Of a DNA stretch of 64,000 nt, positions 43,455-51,401 are shown in pieces. The position numbers were made by a program, and so were the translations under genes. The DNA is from Achromobacter insolitus (GTDB lineage Bacteria; Pseudomonadota; Gammaproteobacteria; Burkholderiales; Burkholderiaceae_B), in assembly GCF_002209555.1 (NCBI RefSeq), contig NZ_NJIF01000014.1:62001-126000 (forward strand), written 5' to 3'. Position 1 is the stretch's first letter. Each line of letters opens with the position of its first letter. Under the pieces are notes generated by a model. It had not been told where the DNA came from. It ran no database searches and saw only the letters and a list, made by a program, of their open reading frames with translations.

Positions 43455-44023
43455 GGATGCTCCTTCTTTGTCGTTGAGGATTTTTTGCCGCTGGGCCGTC
43501 CCGAGGCAAAAACGGCCCCCTCGGGGGGCAGCAAGCGCGTAGCGTGCGGCGTGGGGGCCTTTTCATCCCAGGACTGCGTGCGGTCCTGGTCGGATTGGCG
43601 TTGTTCCACCCAGAAGCTGCTACCGCCCGACAGGGTTTCGCGCTTCCAGAAGGGCGCGCGGGTCTTGAGCGCGTCGATGATGTATTCGCAGCCGCGGAAG
43701 GCGTCGCCGCGGTGGGCGCTGGCCGCCGCCACGAAGACGATCTGGGCATTGCGCGGCAATGCGCCCACGCGGTGCACGATGACGGTGCCGTCAAGGTTCC
43801 AGCGGGCGCGGGCGGTTGCGGCGATCTCTTCCAGTTCGCGTTCGCACATGCCAGGGTAGTGTTCGAGAAAGAGCGTATCGGTGGGGGTGTCGGGCGCGTA
43901 GTCGCGCACATAGCCTACGAACGTGACGATGCCGCCCACGCCCGGGCCGGCGCTTTCCCGCAGCGCGGCCGTGAGCGCGGCGCCGTCGAAATCGGCTTCC
44001 TGGACGCTGATCATGGCGTTCAA
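43451..44023 (-). CDS. moaE: Molybdopterin synthase large subunit MoaE with repeat-derived C-terminal tail
   Basis: 190 residues, about 40 longer than usual. Residues 1-150 are standard MoaE ('GGIVTFVGYVRDYAPD', 'HRVGALPRNAQIVFVAAASA', catalytic lysines in 'LKTRAPFWKRETLSGG'). The extra tail from about residue 152 ('PTPHATRLLPPEGAVFASGR') is encoded by a GC-rich dispersed repeat also found at 61533-61641. It is Pro/Lys/Ser-rich and probably disordered. MoaE with MoaD puts the two sulfurs on molybdopterin. Confidence 0.94.
   Translation of the reverse strand: MNAMISVQEADFDGAALTAALRESAGPGVGGIVTFVGYVRDYAPDTPTDTLFLEHYPGMCERELEEIAATARARWNLDGTVIVHRVGALPRNAQIVFVAAASAHRGDAFRGCEYIIDALKTRAPFWKRETLSGGSSFWVEQRQSDQDRTQSWDEKAPTPHATRLLPPEGAVFASGRPSGKKSSTTKKEHP
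43481..43560. repeat. Dispersed GC-rich repeat inside the 3' end of moaE
   Basis: The stretch shares the blocks TTGCCGC-GGGCCG, CGAGGCAAA, GGCCCCCTCGGGGGGCAGC and GCGTGGGGGC, in the same order, with the intergenic copy at 61533-61613. The central CCCCC/GGGGG arms form a short hairpin. Here it is translated as the MoaE tail. Confidence 0.8.
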
Positions 44024-44271
44024 CCTCCGGTGACGGGTTCGAATACCGCGACCTCGTCGCCCGCACGGATGGTGGCCGACGGCTTGGCGTGGGTCTGGTT
44101 GATGGCCAGCTTCAGGCGCGCCGAGGGCGCGAGTTGCGGATAGCGTTCGCCCAGCGCGGCGAGCAGCTGCGCGCCGGTGGACTCGCCCTGCAGGGGCCAG
44201 GCTTCGGAGCGCTTGCCGACCAGTTCGGCCACGCGCGCGAAGTACAGAAGATTAATCGTTGCGCCATTCAC
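44020..44271 (-). CDS. moaD: Molybdopterin synthase sulfur carrier MoaD
   Basis: 83 residues with a beta-grasp fold ('INLLYFARVAELVG') and the essential C-terminal Gly-Gly ('EPVTGG'), which carries the thiocarboxylate. It overlaps moaE (4 bp) and moaC (20 bp). Confidence 0.94.
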   Translation of the reverse strand: MNGATINLLYFARVAELVGKRSEAWPLQGESTGAQLLAALGERYPQLAPSARLKLAINQTHAKPSATIRAGDEVAVFEPVTGG

Positions 44272-44740
44272 CGCTTTTTCCTCCTGCCTTGTACTTAAGG
44301 CGAACTTGCTCGATGACGATGCCCTTGTCGGCCGCCTTGCACATGTCGTAGATGGTCAGCGCGGCGACGCTGCAGGCCATCATGGCTTCCATTTCCACGC
44401 CGGTCTTGTAGCTGGTGCGGCAGGTGGCCAGCACGTCGATGCGATGCTCGGCGTCGTCCAGGGCGAACTCGACGCCGACGAAGGCCAGAGGCAGGCTGTG
44501 GCACAGCGGAATGGTGTCGGCGCAACGCTTGGCGGCCAGGATGGCGGCGACGCGGGCGGTGTTGAGGACTTCGCCCTTGCCCTGGCCCGGCTGGGTCAGC
44601 AGGCCATAGGCAACGGCATTCATGCGCACGCTGGCGGTGGCGATGGCCACGCGCTCAGTGTCCGTCTTGGCGATGACATCGACCATGCGGACCTGTCCGG
44701 CTTCGTCCAGGTGACTCAGGGTTGGGGTGGGCGTGGACAT
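44252..44740 (-). CDS. moaC: Cyclic pyranopterin monophosphate synthase MoaC
   Basis: 162 residues with 'MVDVIAKTDTERVAIA', 'TIPLCHSLPL' (catalytic His region), 'GVEMEAMMACSVAALTIYDM' and 'KAADKGIVIE', the standard MoaC motifs. It works on the MoaA product. It opens the moaC-D-E-B-moeA operon, with the DUF748 gene divergent 172 bp away. Confidence 0.96.
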   Translation of the reverse strand: MSTPTPTLSHLDEAGQVRMVDVIAKTDTERVAIATASVRMNAVAYGLLTQPGQGKGEVLNTARVAAILAAKRCADTIPLCHSLPLAFVGVEFALDDAEHRIDVLATCRTSYKTGVEMEAMMACSVAALTIYDMCKAADKGIVIEQVRLKYKAGGKSGEWRND

Positions 44741-44838
44741 GGGAATCGGGAGCGAAAATTGTTAATGATTGAAAAGGGTGGTCCCGGCTGGCCGGGTTGG
44801 GGCCGCTGATACGCCTATGATAGACGAGCGGTGCAGGG

Positions 44839-44855
44839 GGCGCGATAATCGCGCC
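44839..44855. repeat. 17-bp palindrome between moaC and the DUF748 gene
   Basis: GGCGCGAT-A-ATCGCGCC is an exact inverted repeat around one base, 58 bases before the DUF748 start. It could be an operator; no known consensus was recognised. Confidence 0.4.
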
Positions 44856-44912
44856 TGTAGTTATTGGAAGGACGGAAACGCTCGGCCTTCAATTCGTATC
44901 AGGAGACGCGCA

Positions 44913-47900
44913 ATGCCCTTGCGGATGCCCAAACTTCGGTTAACCCGCCGGGTCGGCAAGATTCTTCTGGGTATCGCGGCATTCGTACTTGTCCTTTTCG
45001 GGGTTGCCGCCTGGCAAGTCCCCAAAGTGCTGCACAACGTCCTGGTGCAGGACGTCTCCAAGATGATCGGGCGGGACGTCTCCGTCGGCGACATCAGCTT
45101 CAATCCCTTCACGCTGACCGTCCGGGCACGCGACCTGGCCGTGGCGCAACCTGATTCGCAGACGCCGTTGCTGAGGCTGGCCGAGCTCGATGTCAGCGCG
45201 GCCTGGACTTCCCTGTTCTGGTTTGCGCCGGTCGTGGATCGACTGACGCTGCGCGAGCCTAACATCGCCATCGTCCGCGAGGACGTCATGCGATTCAATT
45301 TCTCTGATATTCAGCAACGAGTGGCCGAATTGACGGCCGCCAAGCCCGAAGAGCCGCCCAAGCCGGACGAAGGGCTGCCGCGCTTCTCGCTGAACAATAT
45401 GGTGATCGAGAACGGCTCGATCACGCTGGACGACAAGGTCACCGGCCGCAAGCAGGTCGTCGATGAACTTGGCGTGGGCGTGCCCTTCATTTCCACCTTC
45501 GGTTACGCCACCGACATCGACGTCCAGCCGCGCGTGCATCTGCGCATCAATGGCAGCCCCTTCGACCTGAACGGCGTGGCCAGGCCGTTCGACAAAGTGC
45601 CGTCGTCCACGTTGCGCGTGGCATTCAATGGCCTGCAACTGGAGAAGTGGGCGGATGTCTGGCCCATGCCGCTGCCGTTCAAGCTCGAGAGCGCGCTGCT
45701 GGATTCCAATCTGCAGGTCGTATTCGAGCAGCCCAAGGACGCGCCGCCCAAGATCCGCGTCGTCGGCGACCTGGGGCTGCGGCGGCTGGACTTGCGCGAC
45801 GCCGCCGGCGAGAACCTGGCCGCCTGGAGCGCGCTGACCGTCACCCGCCTGGAGCTGGAGCCCATTGCGCGTCATGCCTACGTGGGCGAAATCGGCCTGT
45901 GGGCGCCGCAGATCCATGTGCGTCGCCATGCCAATGAACACCTGAACTGGCTGGACGTGGTTGCCGGGCTGAAGCGGCTGGGGGGCGTGGAGCCCACCGC
46001 CACGCCAGTGGCCGACAAGCTGCGGAAAGCCAGCGGCCTGGACCCTGCCAAGGCGGCAGACAAGGCGGCAGACAACGCGGCGACGGCGCCGGTCGCGGTA
46101 GCCAAGGCGCCCGCCGCCGCAGCGGCATCTGGAACCACGGCCGCAGCAACGACTACCGCAGCAACTCCAACCGCAGCAATTACAACCGCAGCAACGACTA
46201 CCGCAGCAGCCACGGCTCCAGCCGCCGCAGCAGCCCCCGCCAACGAAGCGGCCGCGGTCCCGGCGGCGGCAAACGCCCCTGCCGCGAATCCCGCCACGCC
46301 CGCATCCACGGATGCCGCCGCGCCTCCGCCTGCGCCCGCGCCCGCGGAATGGAAGGTTGAGCTGGACGCCTTCAATCTGCACGAAGGCGAGGTCTACGTC
46401 ACCGACGCGGTGAGCAAGCTGGACTACGTGATGACTGGCCTGGCCGCGACGGTCGAGGGCGTGGCCCTGCCGCAAGCGCCAGACCAGCCCATCAATCTGT
46501 GGCTGACCATGGACAACAGCACCGACGGAGGCTGGCTGCGCGCCAAAGGGCCGCTCGTCTTGAAGCCGCTCTCGCTGGAACTGGGCGTGCGTCTGGGCAA
46601 TGTCGCCCTCGCACCCTTGGCGCCGGCCGTGCGCAGCGCGGCGCCGATCGCGTTGCTGGACGGCCGCCTGGCCGCAAGTGCGCAGGTCCATGTGCATGAA
46701 AAGGACGGGGCGGTGGACGCGTCGGCCACCGCCGTGCAGGCCGACCTGGCGCAATTCAAGGCCCGAGACGAATCGCTCAAGCCGGGGCTGGACATTGCGA
46801 TGCAAAGCCTGCGCGTGACCGCCGATCGACTGGCGATGGGGCCGGGCCAGAGCAACTTCATGCTGGCCGCCGCCGGGGTCCAGGGCAACGGCAAGCTGGA
46901 TCTCAAGGGGGCGTTCACGCTCCAGCCATTGACGGTAAAAACCTCGGTGGACCTGGCCGAGCTGAACGTCGCGTCCTTCGCGCCGTACGCCGCCTCCAGC
47001 TTGAATGCGACCGTGCGCGCCATTACCCTGGGCGCCCGCGGCAACGCCGAGTTCGCCGCCGCCGCGGGCTCCGCCCCGATGAGGGCCAGCTGGAAGGGGG
47101 GCGTCGAGGTCACTGGGGTGGACCTGCAGGACCGCGTCAACAACGACGACTTCCTGAACTGGAAGCGCCTGGGCTTCACCGGCATGGATATCTCGGTGGC
47201 GGGCGACAAGATAGGGGCCAGGCTGGGCGACATCGCACTGGAGGATTTCTACGGTCGCGTGCTGCTCAATGCGCAGGGCCGCCTGAACGTCATGGATCTC
47301 GTGGCGGCTCCTGGCCAGGCGGGCGGCTCCATCACCCAGGACACGCAGACGCCAGGTCGCAGCGCGGCGCCGCCGCCCGCCACCACAGCCGCCAAGAGCG
47401 GCGGCATGCCGGACATCTCGGTCAATAGCGTCACGTTGAGCCGCGGCCGCATGACTTTCACGGACCGCTTCGTCAAGCCCAACTACGTGGCCGAGCTGTC
47501 CAGCATCGACGGCTCGATCACGGCAGTGTCGTCCACCAACCCCCAGCCCGCCAAGGTCAAGGTCACCGGCCGCGTCTACACCACCGCGCCGCTTTCTATC
47601 AGCGGCGTGGTGCAGCCTTTCGCCAAGTACCTGTCGCTGGACCTGAAGGCATCGGCAAAGGGCGTGGACCTGCCGCGCTTCAATACTTATTCCGCGAAGT
47701 ACGTGGGCTACCCCATCAAGCGCGGCAAGCTGTCGGTGGACCTGGAATACAAGATCAAGGACCGCGCGCTGCAAGCCACCAACCACGTGGTGCTCAATCA
47801 ACTGACCTTCGGCGACAAGACCAACAGTCCGGACGCGACCAAGCTGCCGGTGCTGCTGGCCGTGGCCCTGCTGAAGGATTCGCGCGGCAACATCGACATC

Positions 47901-48599
47901 AACCTCCCGATTTCCGGTTCGCTGGACGACCCGGAGTTCTCCGTGGGCGGCATTGTGGTGCGGGTGCTGCTGAACCTGGTGGTCAAAGCCGTCACGTCGC
48001 CCTTCAGCCTGCTCGCCTCGGCCTTTGGCGGCGGCGAGGAACTGTCCTACGTGGAGTTCGCGCCAGGCAGCGCGGCGCTGACCGAGGACAGCGTGCAGCG
48101 CCTGGATACGCTGATCAAGGCGCTGACGGATCGTCCCGCGTTGAAAATGGACATCAGCGGCCGCGCCGACCCCAAGACCGACATGGAAGGCCTGCGCCAG
48201 GCCTGGGTCGACGCCAAGATCCGCGCCGCCAAGGCAGCGGACGTCACACCGCGCGGCAAGAAGCCGAACCCGGCGGGCGTCCAGGTATCGGGCGCGGAAC
48301 GCGCCAAGTACCTGGAAGAGGTCTACGACGACACGGACATCAAGGACAAGCCGCGCAACTTCATCGGCATGGCCAAGTCCGTTCCGCCGGAGCAGATGGA
48401 GGAGATGCTGCGCAGCGTGGCGCCCGTTGGCGATGAGCAGTTGCGCCAACTGGCCGATGCGCGCGCGCAGGCGGTTTATGAGAAGCTGCAAGCCCAGGAA
48501 GGACTCGCGGATCGTGTGTTTATCGTTGCGCCGCAGCTGGACGCGGACGGCATCAAGGACGAGGGACAACCCTCGCGCGTGGACTTCTCCCTGAAGTGA
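44913..48599 (+). CDS. DUF748 (AsmA-like) envelope protein, very long
   Basis: 1228 residues from the ATG at 44913, with AGGAGA 9 bases upstream. One N-terminal membrane anchor (about 15-36) is followed by a periplasmic body rich in beta strands. The opening 'VLHNVLVQDVSKMIGRDVSV' and later 'LDLKASAKGVDLPRFNTYSA' and 'FGGGEELSYVEFAPGSAAL' are DUF748 features, and the end resembles an OmpA-like segment. Residues about 375-480 are an Ala/Thr/Pro linker holding a 15-bp tandem repeat. AsmA-like proteins of this size are thought to bridge the envelope and move phospholipid; that role is inferred. Confidence 0.88.
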   Translation: MPLRMPKLRLTRRVGKILLGIAAFVLVLFGVAAWQVPKVLHNVLVQDVSKMIGRDVSVGDISFNPFTLTVRARDLAVAQPDSQTPLLRLAELDVSAAWTSLFWFAPVVDRLTLREPNIAIVREDVMRFNFSDIQQRVAELTAAKPEEPPKPDEGLPRFSLNNMVIENGSITLDDKVTGRKQVVDELGVGVPFISTFGYATDIDVQPRVHLRINGSPFDLNGVARPFDKVPSSTLRVAFNGLQLEKWADVWPMPLPFKLESALLDSNLQVVFEQPKDAPPKIRVVGDLGLRRLDLRDAAGENLAAWSALTVTRLELEPIARHAYVGEIGLWAPQIHVRRHANEHLNWLDVVAGLKRLGGVEPTATPVADKLRKASGLDPAKAADKAADNAATAPVAVAKAPAAAAASGTTAAATTTAATPTAAITTAATTTAAATAPAAAAAPANEAAAVPAAANAPAANPATPASTDAAAPPPAPAPAEWKVELDAFNLHEGEVYVTDAVSKLDYVMTGLAATVEGVALPQAPDQPINLWLTMDNSTDGGWLRAKGPLVLKPLSLELGVRLGNVALAPLAPAVRSAAPIALLDGRLAASAQVHVHEKDGAVDASATAVQADLAQFKARDESLKPGLDIAMQSLRVTADRLAMGPGQSNFMLAAAGVQGNGKLDLKGAFTLQPLTVKTSVDLAELNVASFAPYAASSLNATVRAITLGARGNAEFAAAAGSAPMRASWKGGVEVTGVDLQDRVNNDDFLNWKRLGFTGMDISVAGDKIGARLGDIALEDFYGRVLLNAQGRLNVMDLVAAPGQAGGSITQDTQTPGRSAAPPPATTAAKSGGMPDISVNSVTLSRGRMTFTDRFVKPNYVAELSSIDGSITAVSSTNPQPAKVKVTGRVYTTAPLSISGVVQPFAKYLSLDLKASAKGVDLPRFNTYSAKYVGYPIKRGKLSVDLEYKIKDRALQATNHVVLNQLTFGDKTNSPDATKLPVLLAVALLKDSRGNIDINLPISGSLDDPEFSVGGIVVRVLLNLVVKAVTSPFSLLASAFGGGEELSYVEFAPGSAALTEDSVQRLDTLIKALTDRPALKMDISGRADPKTDMEGLRQAWVDAKIRAAKAADVTPRGKKPNPAGVQVSGAERAKYLEEVYDDTDIKDKPRNFIGMAKSVPPEQMEEMLRSVAPVGDEQLRQLADARAQAVYEKLQAQEGLADRVFIVAPQLDADGIKDEGQPSRVDFSLK
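46134..46208 (+). repeat. 15-bp tandem repeat coding for a Thr-Ala linker
   Basis: Five in-frame copies of a 15-base unit ending ACCGCAGCA encode variations on T-T-T-A-A in the low-complexity linker of the DUF748 protein. The unit length keeps frame, so strains may differ in copy number. Confidence 0.8.
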
Positions 48600-48619
48600 A
48601 CCAGGCTGGCCCCGTGGGC

Positions 48620-48648
48620 GGTGCAAGACTGCCTTGCGCCAGCTTTTT
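48620..48648 (+). terminator. Rho-independent terminator after the DUF748 gene
   Basis: GGTGCAAG pairs with CTTGCGCC (one G-T wobble) around ACTGC, followed by AGC and TTTTT. It lies between the DUF748 stop and the next gene, whose ribosome site AGGAGA comes right after. Confidence 0.6.
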
Positions 48649-48663
48649 GCCAGGAGATTCTCG

Positions 48664-49542
48664 ATGAATGACCAGGACGCGCACTTCGACAGCCTGCTTC
48701 CGCCCTTGAGGCTGGATCGGCGGGGTTTCATCGCCACCACGGTGGCGACGGGTTTTTCGCTGGCGGCCGGGCAGGCCGTGGCGCAGACCACGATCACGAC
48801 CGACACCAGCGGCCTTCTGGCCGGCAAGGTGGACATCCCGGTCCAGGACGGCAAGATGCCCGCCTACCGCGCGGCGCCCAAGGGCAAGAAGGACCTGCCC
48901 ACCGTGCTGGTGGTGTCGGAGATTTTCGGGGTGCACGAGTACATCCAGGACGTATGCCGCCGGCTGGCCCATCAGGGCTACCTGGCCATCGCGCCTGAAC
49001 TGTTCGCGCGCCAGGGCGATCCGTCCAAGTACACCGAGATCCCCAAGCTCCAGGCCGAAATCATCGGCAAGGTCCCGGATGCGCAAGTGACGTCCGACCT
49101 GGATGCAACCGCCGCCTGGGCCGCCTCCAACGGCGGCAATCCGGACCGGCTGGGCATCGTAGGCTTCTGCTGGGGTGGCCGCCAGGTCTGGCTGTACGCC
49201 GCCCACAACCCTAAGCTCAAGGCCGGCGCGGCCTGGTACGGCCAGTTGGGCGGACAGCCTTCGGAATTGAAGCCCAGATCGGTGCTGAGCCAGGTGAATG
49301 CGCTGAAGGCGAAAGTGCTGGGCGCATACGGAGGCAAGGATGCCGGTATCCCGATGACCGACGTGGACAAGATGCGGCTGGAGCTGGCGCAGGGTCCGGC
49401 TGCGGCGAAGGCTTCGCGGATCGATGTATATCCGGACGCGCCGCATGCGTTTCATGCGGATTATCGGCCTTCTTATCGGAAGGCGGAGGCCGAGCAGGCT
49501 TGGACTCGGATGTTGGATTGGTTCAAGCAGAACGGGCTTTGA
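48664..49542 (+). CDS. Dienelactone hydrolase family protein, Tat-exported
   Basis: 292 residues from the ATG at 48664, with CAGGAGA upstream. A twin-arginine signal 'LDRRGFIATTVATGFSLAAG' ends near 'AVAQ'. The hydrolase domain has 'VVSEIFGVHEYIQDVCRRL', the cysteine nucleophile in 'GFCWGGRQVWLY' (C-W-G-G as in dienelactone hydrolase) and the His in 'PDAPHAFHADY'. It should act on lactones or esters in the periplasm; the substrate is unknown. Confidence 0.9.
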   Translation: MNDQDAHFDSLLPPLRLDRRGFIATTVATGFSLAAGQAVAQTTITTDTSGLLAGKVDIPVQDGKMPAYRAAPKGKKDLPTVLVVSEIFGVHEYIQDVCRRLAHQGYLAIAPELFARQGDPSKYTEIPKLQAEIIGKVPDAQVTSDLDATAAWAASNGGNPDRLGIVGFCWGGRQVWLYAAHNPKLKAGAAWYGQLGGQPSELKPRSVLSQVNALKAKVLGAYGGKDAGIPMTDVDKMRLELAQGPAAAKASRIDVYPDAPHAFHADYRPSYRKAEAEQAWTRMLDWFKQNGL

Positions 49543-49582
49543 CGTTGTTCTTGGGGCGATCTGCATAGCTCTTCGTAGGTCA

Positions 49583-49742
49583 CCCGTCGTCGCGGGCGCG
49601 TGGCGGCTCGCGCCCACGATTGCGGTCCGGAGCCTTCGCTCCGGACTTCCCCCTTGTCATCTTCGTCCAGGCCTTCGGCCTTCCCTTCAGATTCCCTCGG
49701 GCGCATCGAGGTTGCGAGCCGCCACGCGCCCGCGACGACGGG
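49583..49742. repeat. 160-bp element bounded by 29-bp perfect inverted repeats
   Basis: The 29 bases at 49583-49611 are exactly complementary to 49714-49742. Inside are a 9-bp-arm hairpin, GTCCGGAGC/GCTCCGGAC around CTTC (49625-49646), and a smaller AGGCC/GGCCT hairpin near 49670. The whole could fold into one cruciform-like structure. It has no transposase and no clear target-site duplication. Confidence 0.75.
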
Positions 49743-49807
49743 CTATGTGCGTCTTGGCTTGTGGCGCTGCTGGAGCCGGGGTCAGGGGAGAGTCTTGGGG
49801 TGCCCGC

Positions 49808-49837
49808 ATTAATCGGCCGCGCGGGCGGCCGATTAAT
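49808..49837. terminator. 13-bp-arm hairpin, possible terminator
   Basis: ATTAATCGGCCGC and its exact complement enclose GCGG. No T-run follows on either strand beyond the AT-rich stem base, so it may instead be the edge of the repeat element. Confidence 0.4.
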
Positions 49838-50145
49838 ACATACGTGATTATTTGAAGTGTGATTGTGATCGCTGGCGCGCATGCGTAGGCGGGTTTTCTG
49901 ATGGCGTCGCCGTTAGGGGGAGGGGGCGGTGATGGGGGGCGCGCGGCGGGCAGCTGTTTGCGCATGAAGACCCGTACGCGCGCCACCCATCCGGCATTGG
50001 AGTTCAAGTGGCGATTGACCTGCCAACGCGCTTTGATGGACCGTCACGAAAAATTGCCCGTGACATCCCAGAGCGCTCCTCACCAGCGCGCAGCGCCATC
50101 GGGCGTCTCAAGAACCTGAACCTTCAGAAACAGAAACAGAACCTG

Positions 50146-50568
50146 CTACTGCGCCTTCTCCCCCGGCAACCCATCACTAACCTCAGCCAACGCCCTCTTC
50201 ATATCCTCGTACTCCATCACCCTCTCACTCTGAAACCCGCCCAACACCCCCCGGCACCCATCCACCCCCGACCGCTTCATCTCTTCCATCATCGCGGTCC
50301 CCTGGCCCTGTCCTTTCTGGAACAGCCCCTCATACCCGCCTGAAGTAAAGCCATACTCCTGCGCATACTGCAGCAGGTTCTTGCGGGCCGTGGCCTGGTG
50401 CTGGGCCAGGTCGGGTTCGGAAGCCCCGCAGGCGCGGGCGGCGCCGTTGGAGGCGCCGGCGGCGATGATGAAAGATTCGTATTGGGCCTGTTCGGCGGCA
50501 TCCGGAGCCGCCCAGGCCGTGGCGGCCGAGGCCAGCGTCAGGGCCAGGCCGGTCAAGATCTTGCGCAT
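50146..50568 (-). CDS. Small secreted protein of unknown function
   Basis: 140 residues from the ATG at 50566-50568, with GGAGG 7 bases upstream. The signal peptide ends after 'ATAWAA'. The mature part is helical with two cysteines ('ARACGAS' and 'GVDGCRGVLGG'), which could form one disulfide. I do not recognise the family. It is a single gene facing the peroxiredoxin gene across 243 bp in which I see no convincing site. Confidence 0.75.
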   Translation of the reverse strand: MRKILTGLALTLASAATAWAAPDAAEQAQYESFIIAAGASNGAARACGASEPDLAQHQATARKNLLQYAQEYGFTSGGYEGLFQKGQGQGTAMMEEMKRSGVDGCRGVLGGFQSERVMEYEDMKRALAEVSDGLPGEKAQ

Positions 50569-50811
50569 CGATGAACCTCCGCTAGATGCCCGCCAGCCGG
50601 CAGCGCGGCGTGCGCGGGCGGTAATTGCAACCACAAGATTATGGCAATCAGCCGTTTCGAGCCCGTGTAGGCGCGGTATGGAGTCGTTTCAGACTGTGCA
50701 TCTTTCTTTCCCGGACGCTGGCTGGCCAGCAAGGCGGCCGCGCAGGAACTATGATGGAGCCTGTGGGGCGATCCTGCCCCAATGCATTGCCCCTTATTCC
50801 TGGAGATCTAC

Positions 50812-51315
50812 ATGACGATCAAAGTCGGCGACCGCGTGCCGGATGGCACCCTGACCGAATTCATCGAAACCGAAACCGCCGGCTGCTCGCTGGGCCCCAA
50901 CGCGTTCCAGGTCGCCGACCTGACCCGCGGCAAGACCATTGCGCTGTTCGCGGTACCGGGCGCCTTCACGCCCACCTGCTCGGCCAAGCACCTGCCCGGC
51001 TATGTGGAGCAGGCCGCTGCGCTGAAGGCCAAGGGCGTCGATGAAATCTGGTGCGTTTCCGTCAACGACGCGTTCGTCATGGGCGCCTGGGGCCGCGAGC
51101 AGAAGACCGAAGGCAAGGTCCGCATGCTGGCCGATGGCTCCGCCCTGTGGACCAAGGAACTGGGCCTGGAACTGGACCTGGTCCAGCGCGGCATGGGCGT
51201 GCGCTCGCAGCGCTATTCGGCCCTGATCGTCGACGGCGTGGTCAAGCAACTGAACGTGGAAGCGGCCGGCAAGTTCGAAGTCAGCGACGCCGCCACGATG
51301 CTGTCGCAAGTCTGA
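50812..51315 (+). CDS. Peroxiredoxin, Prx5 type
   Basis: 167 residues from the ATG at 50812 with TGGAGAT upstream. The peroxidatic cysteine is in 'VPGAFTPTCSAKHLPGYVEQ' (about residue 55) and the conserved 'CVSVNDAFVMGAWG' follows. It reduces peroxides using glutathione or thioredoxin. Single gene; no OxyR-type site was recognised upstream. Confidence 0.95.
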   Translation: MTIKVGDRVPDGTLTEFIETETAGCSLGPNAFQVADLTRGKTIALFAVPGAFTPTCSAKHLPGYVEQAAALKAKGVDEIWCVSVNDAFVMGAWGREQKTEGKVRMLADGSALWTKELGLELDLVQRGMGVRSQRYSALIVDGVVKQLNVEAAGKFEVSDAATMLSQV

Positions 51316-51349
51316 TTCCACGCAGTTCCTGTTTTACCGCTTAGCGCGG

Positions 51350-51369
51350 CGGGCTGCCCCGGCGGCCCG
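51350..51369 (+). terminator. Hairpin after the peroxiredoxin gene
   Basis: CGGGCTGC pairs with GCGGCCCG (one wobble) around CCCG, 35 bases past the stop. It is followed by TTGTG, not a true T-run. Confidence 0.4.
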
Positions 51370-51401
51370 TTGTGCTGCCGCCAGCAGCGGTTGCCGACGC
51401 C

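Larger units (their letters stand above)
49543..50145. other. Gene-free 600-bp region rich in inverted repeats
   Basis: No open frame here has a ribosome site, family motif or plausible codon pattern. It holds a 29-bp inverted repeat with internal hairpins (49583-49742), a strong 13-bp-arm hairpin (49808-49837) and a weak GTCACG/CGTGAC hairpin (50043-50064). The left half may be a small non-autonomous repeat element; 49840-50040 shows nothing I can name. Confidence 0.6.

Noticed and set aside
44940..48854. A 1304-residue frame antisense to the DUF748 gene
   Set aside because: Arg/His/Gln-rich translation with no motif or signal. It is the GC-rich shadow of a gene with clear family features on the other strand.
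50043..50064. GTCACG/CGTGAC hairpin as a terminator
   Set aside because: Six-bp arms with a 10-base loop and no T-run; no gene ends nearby on the plus strand.
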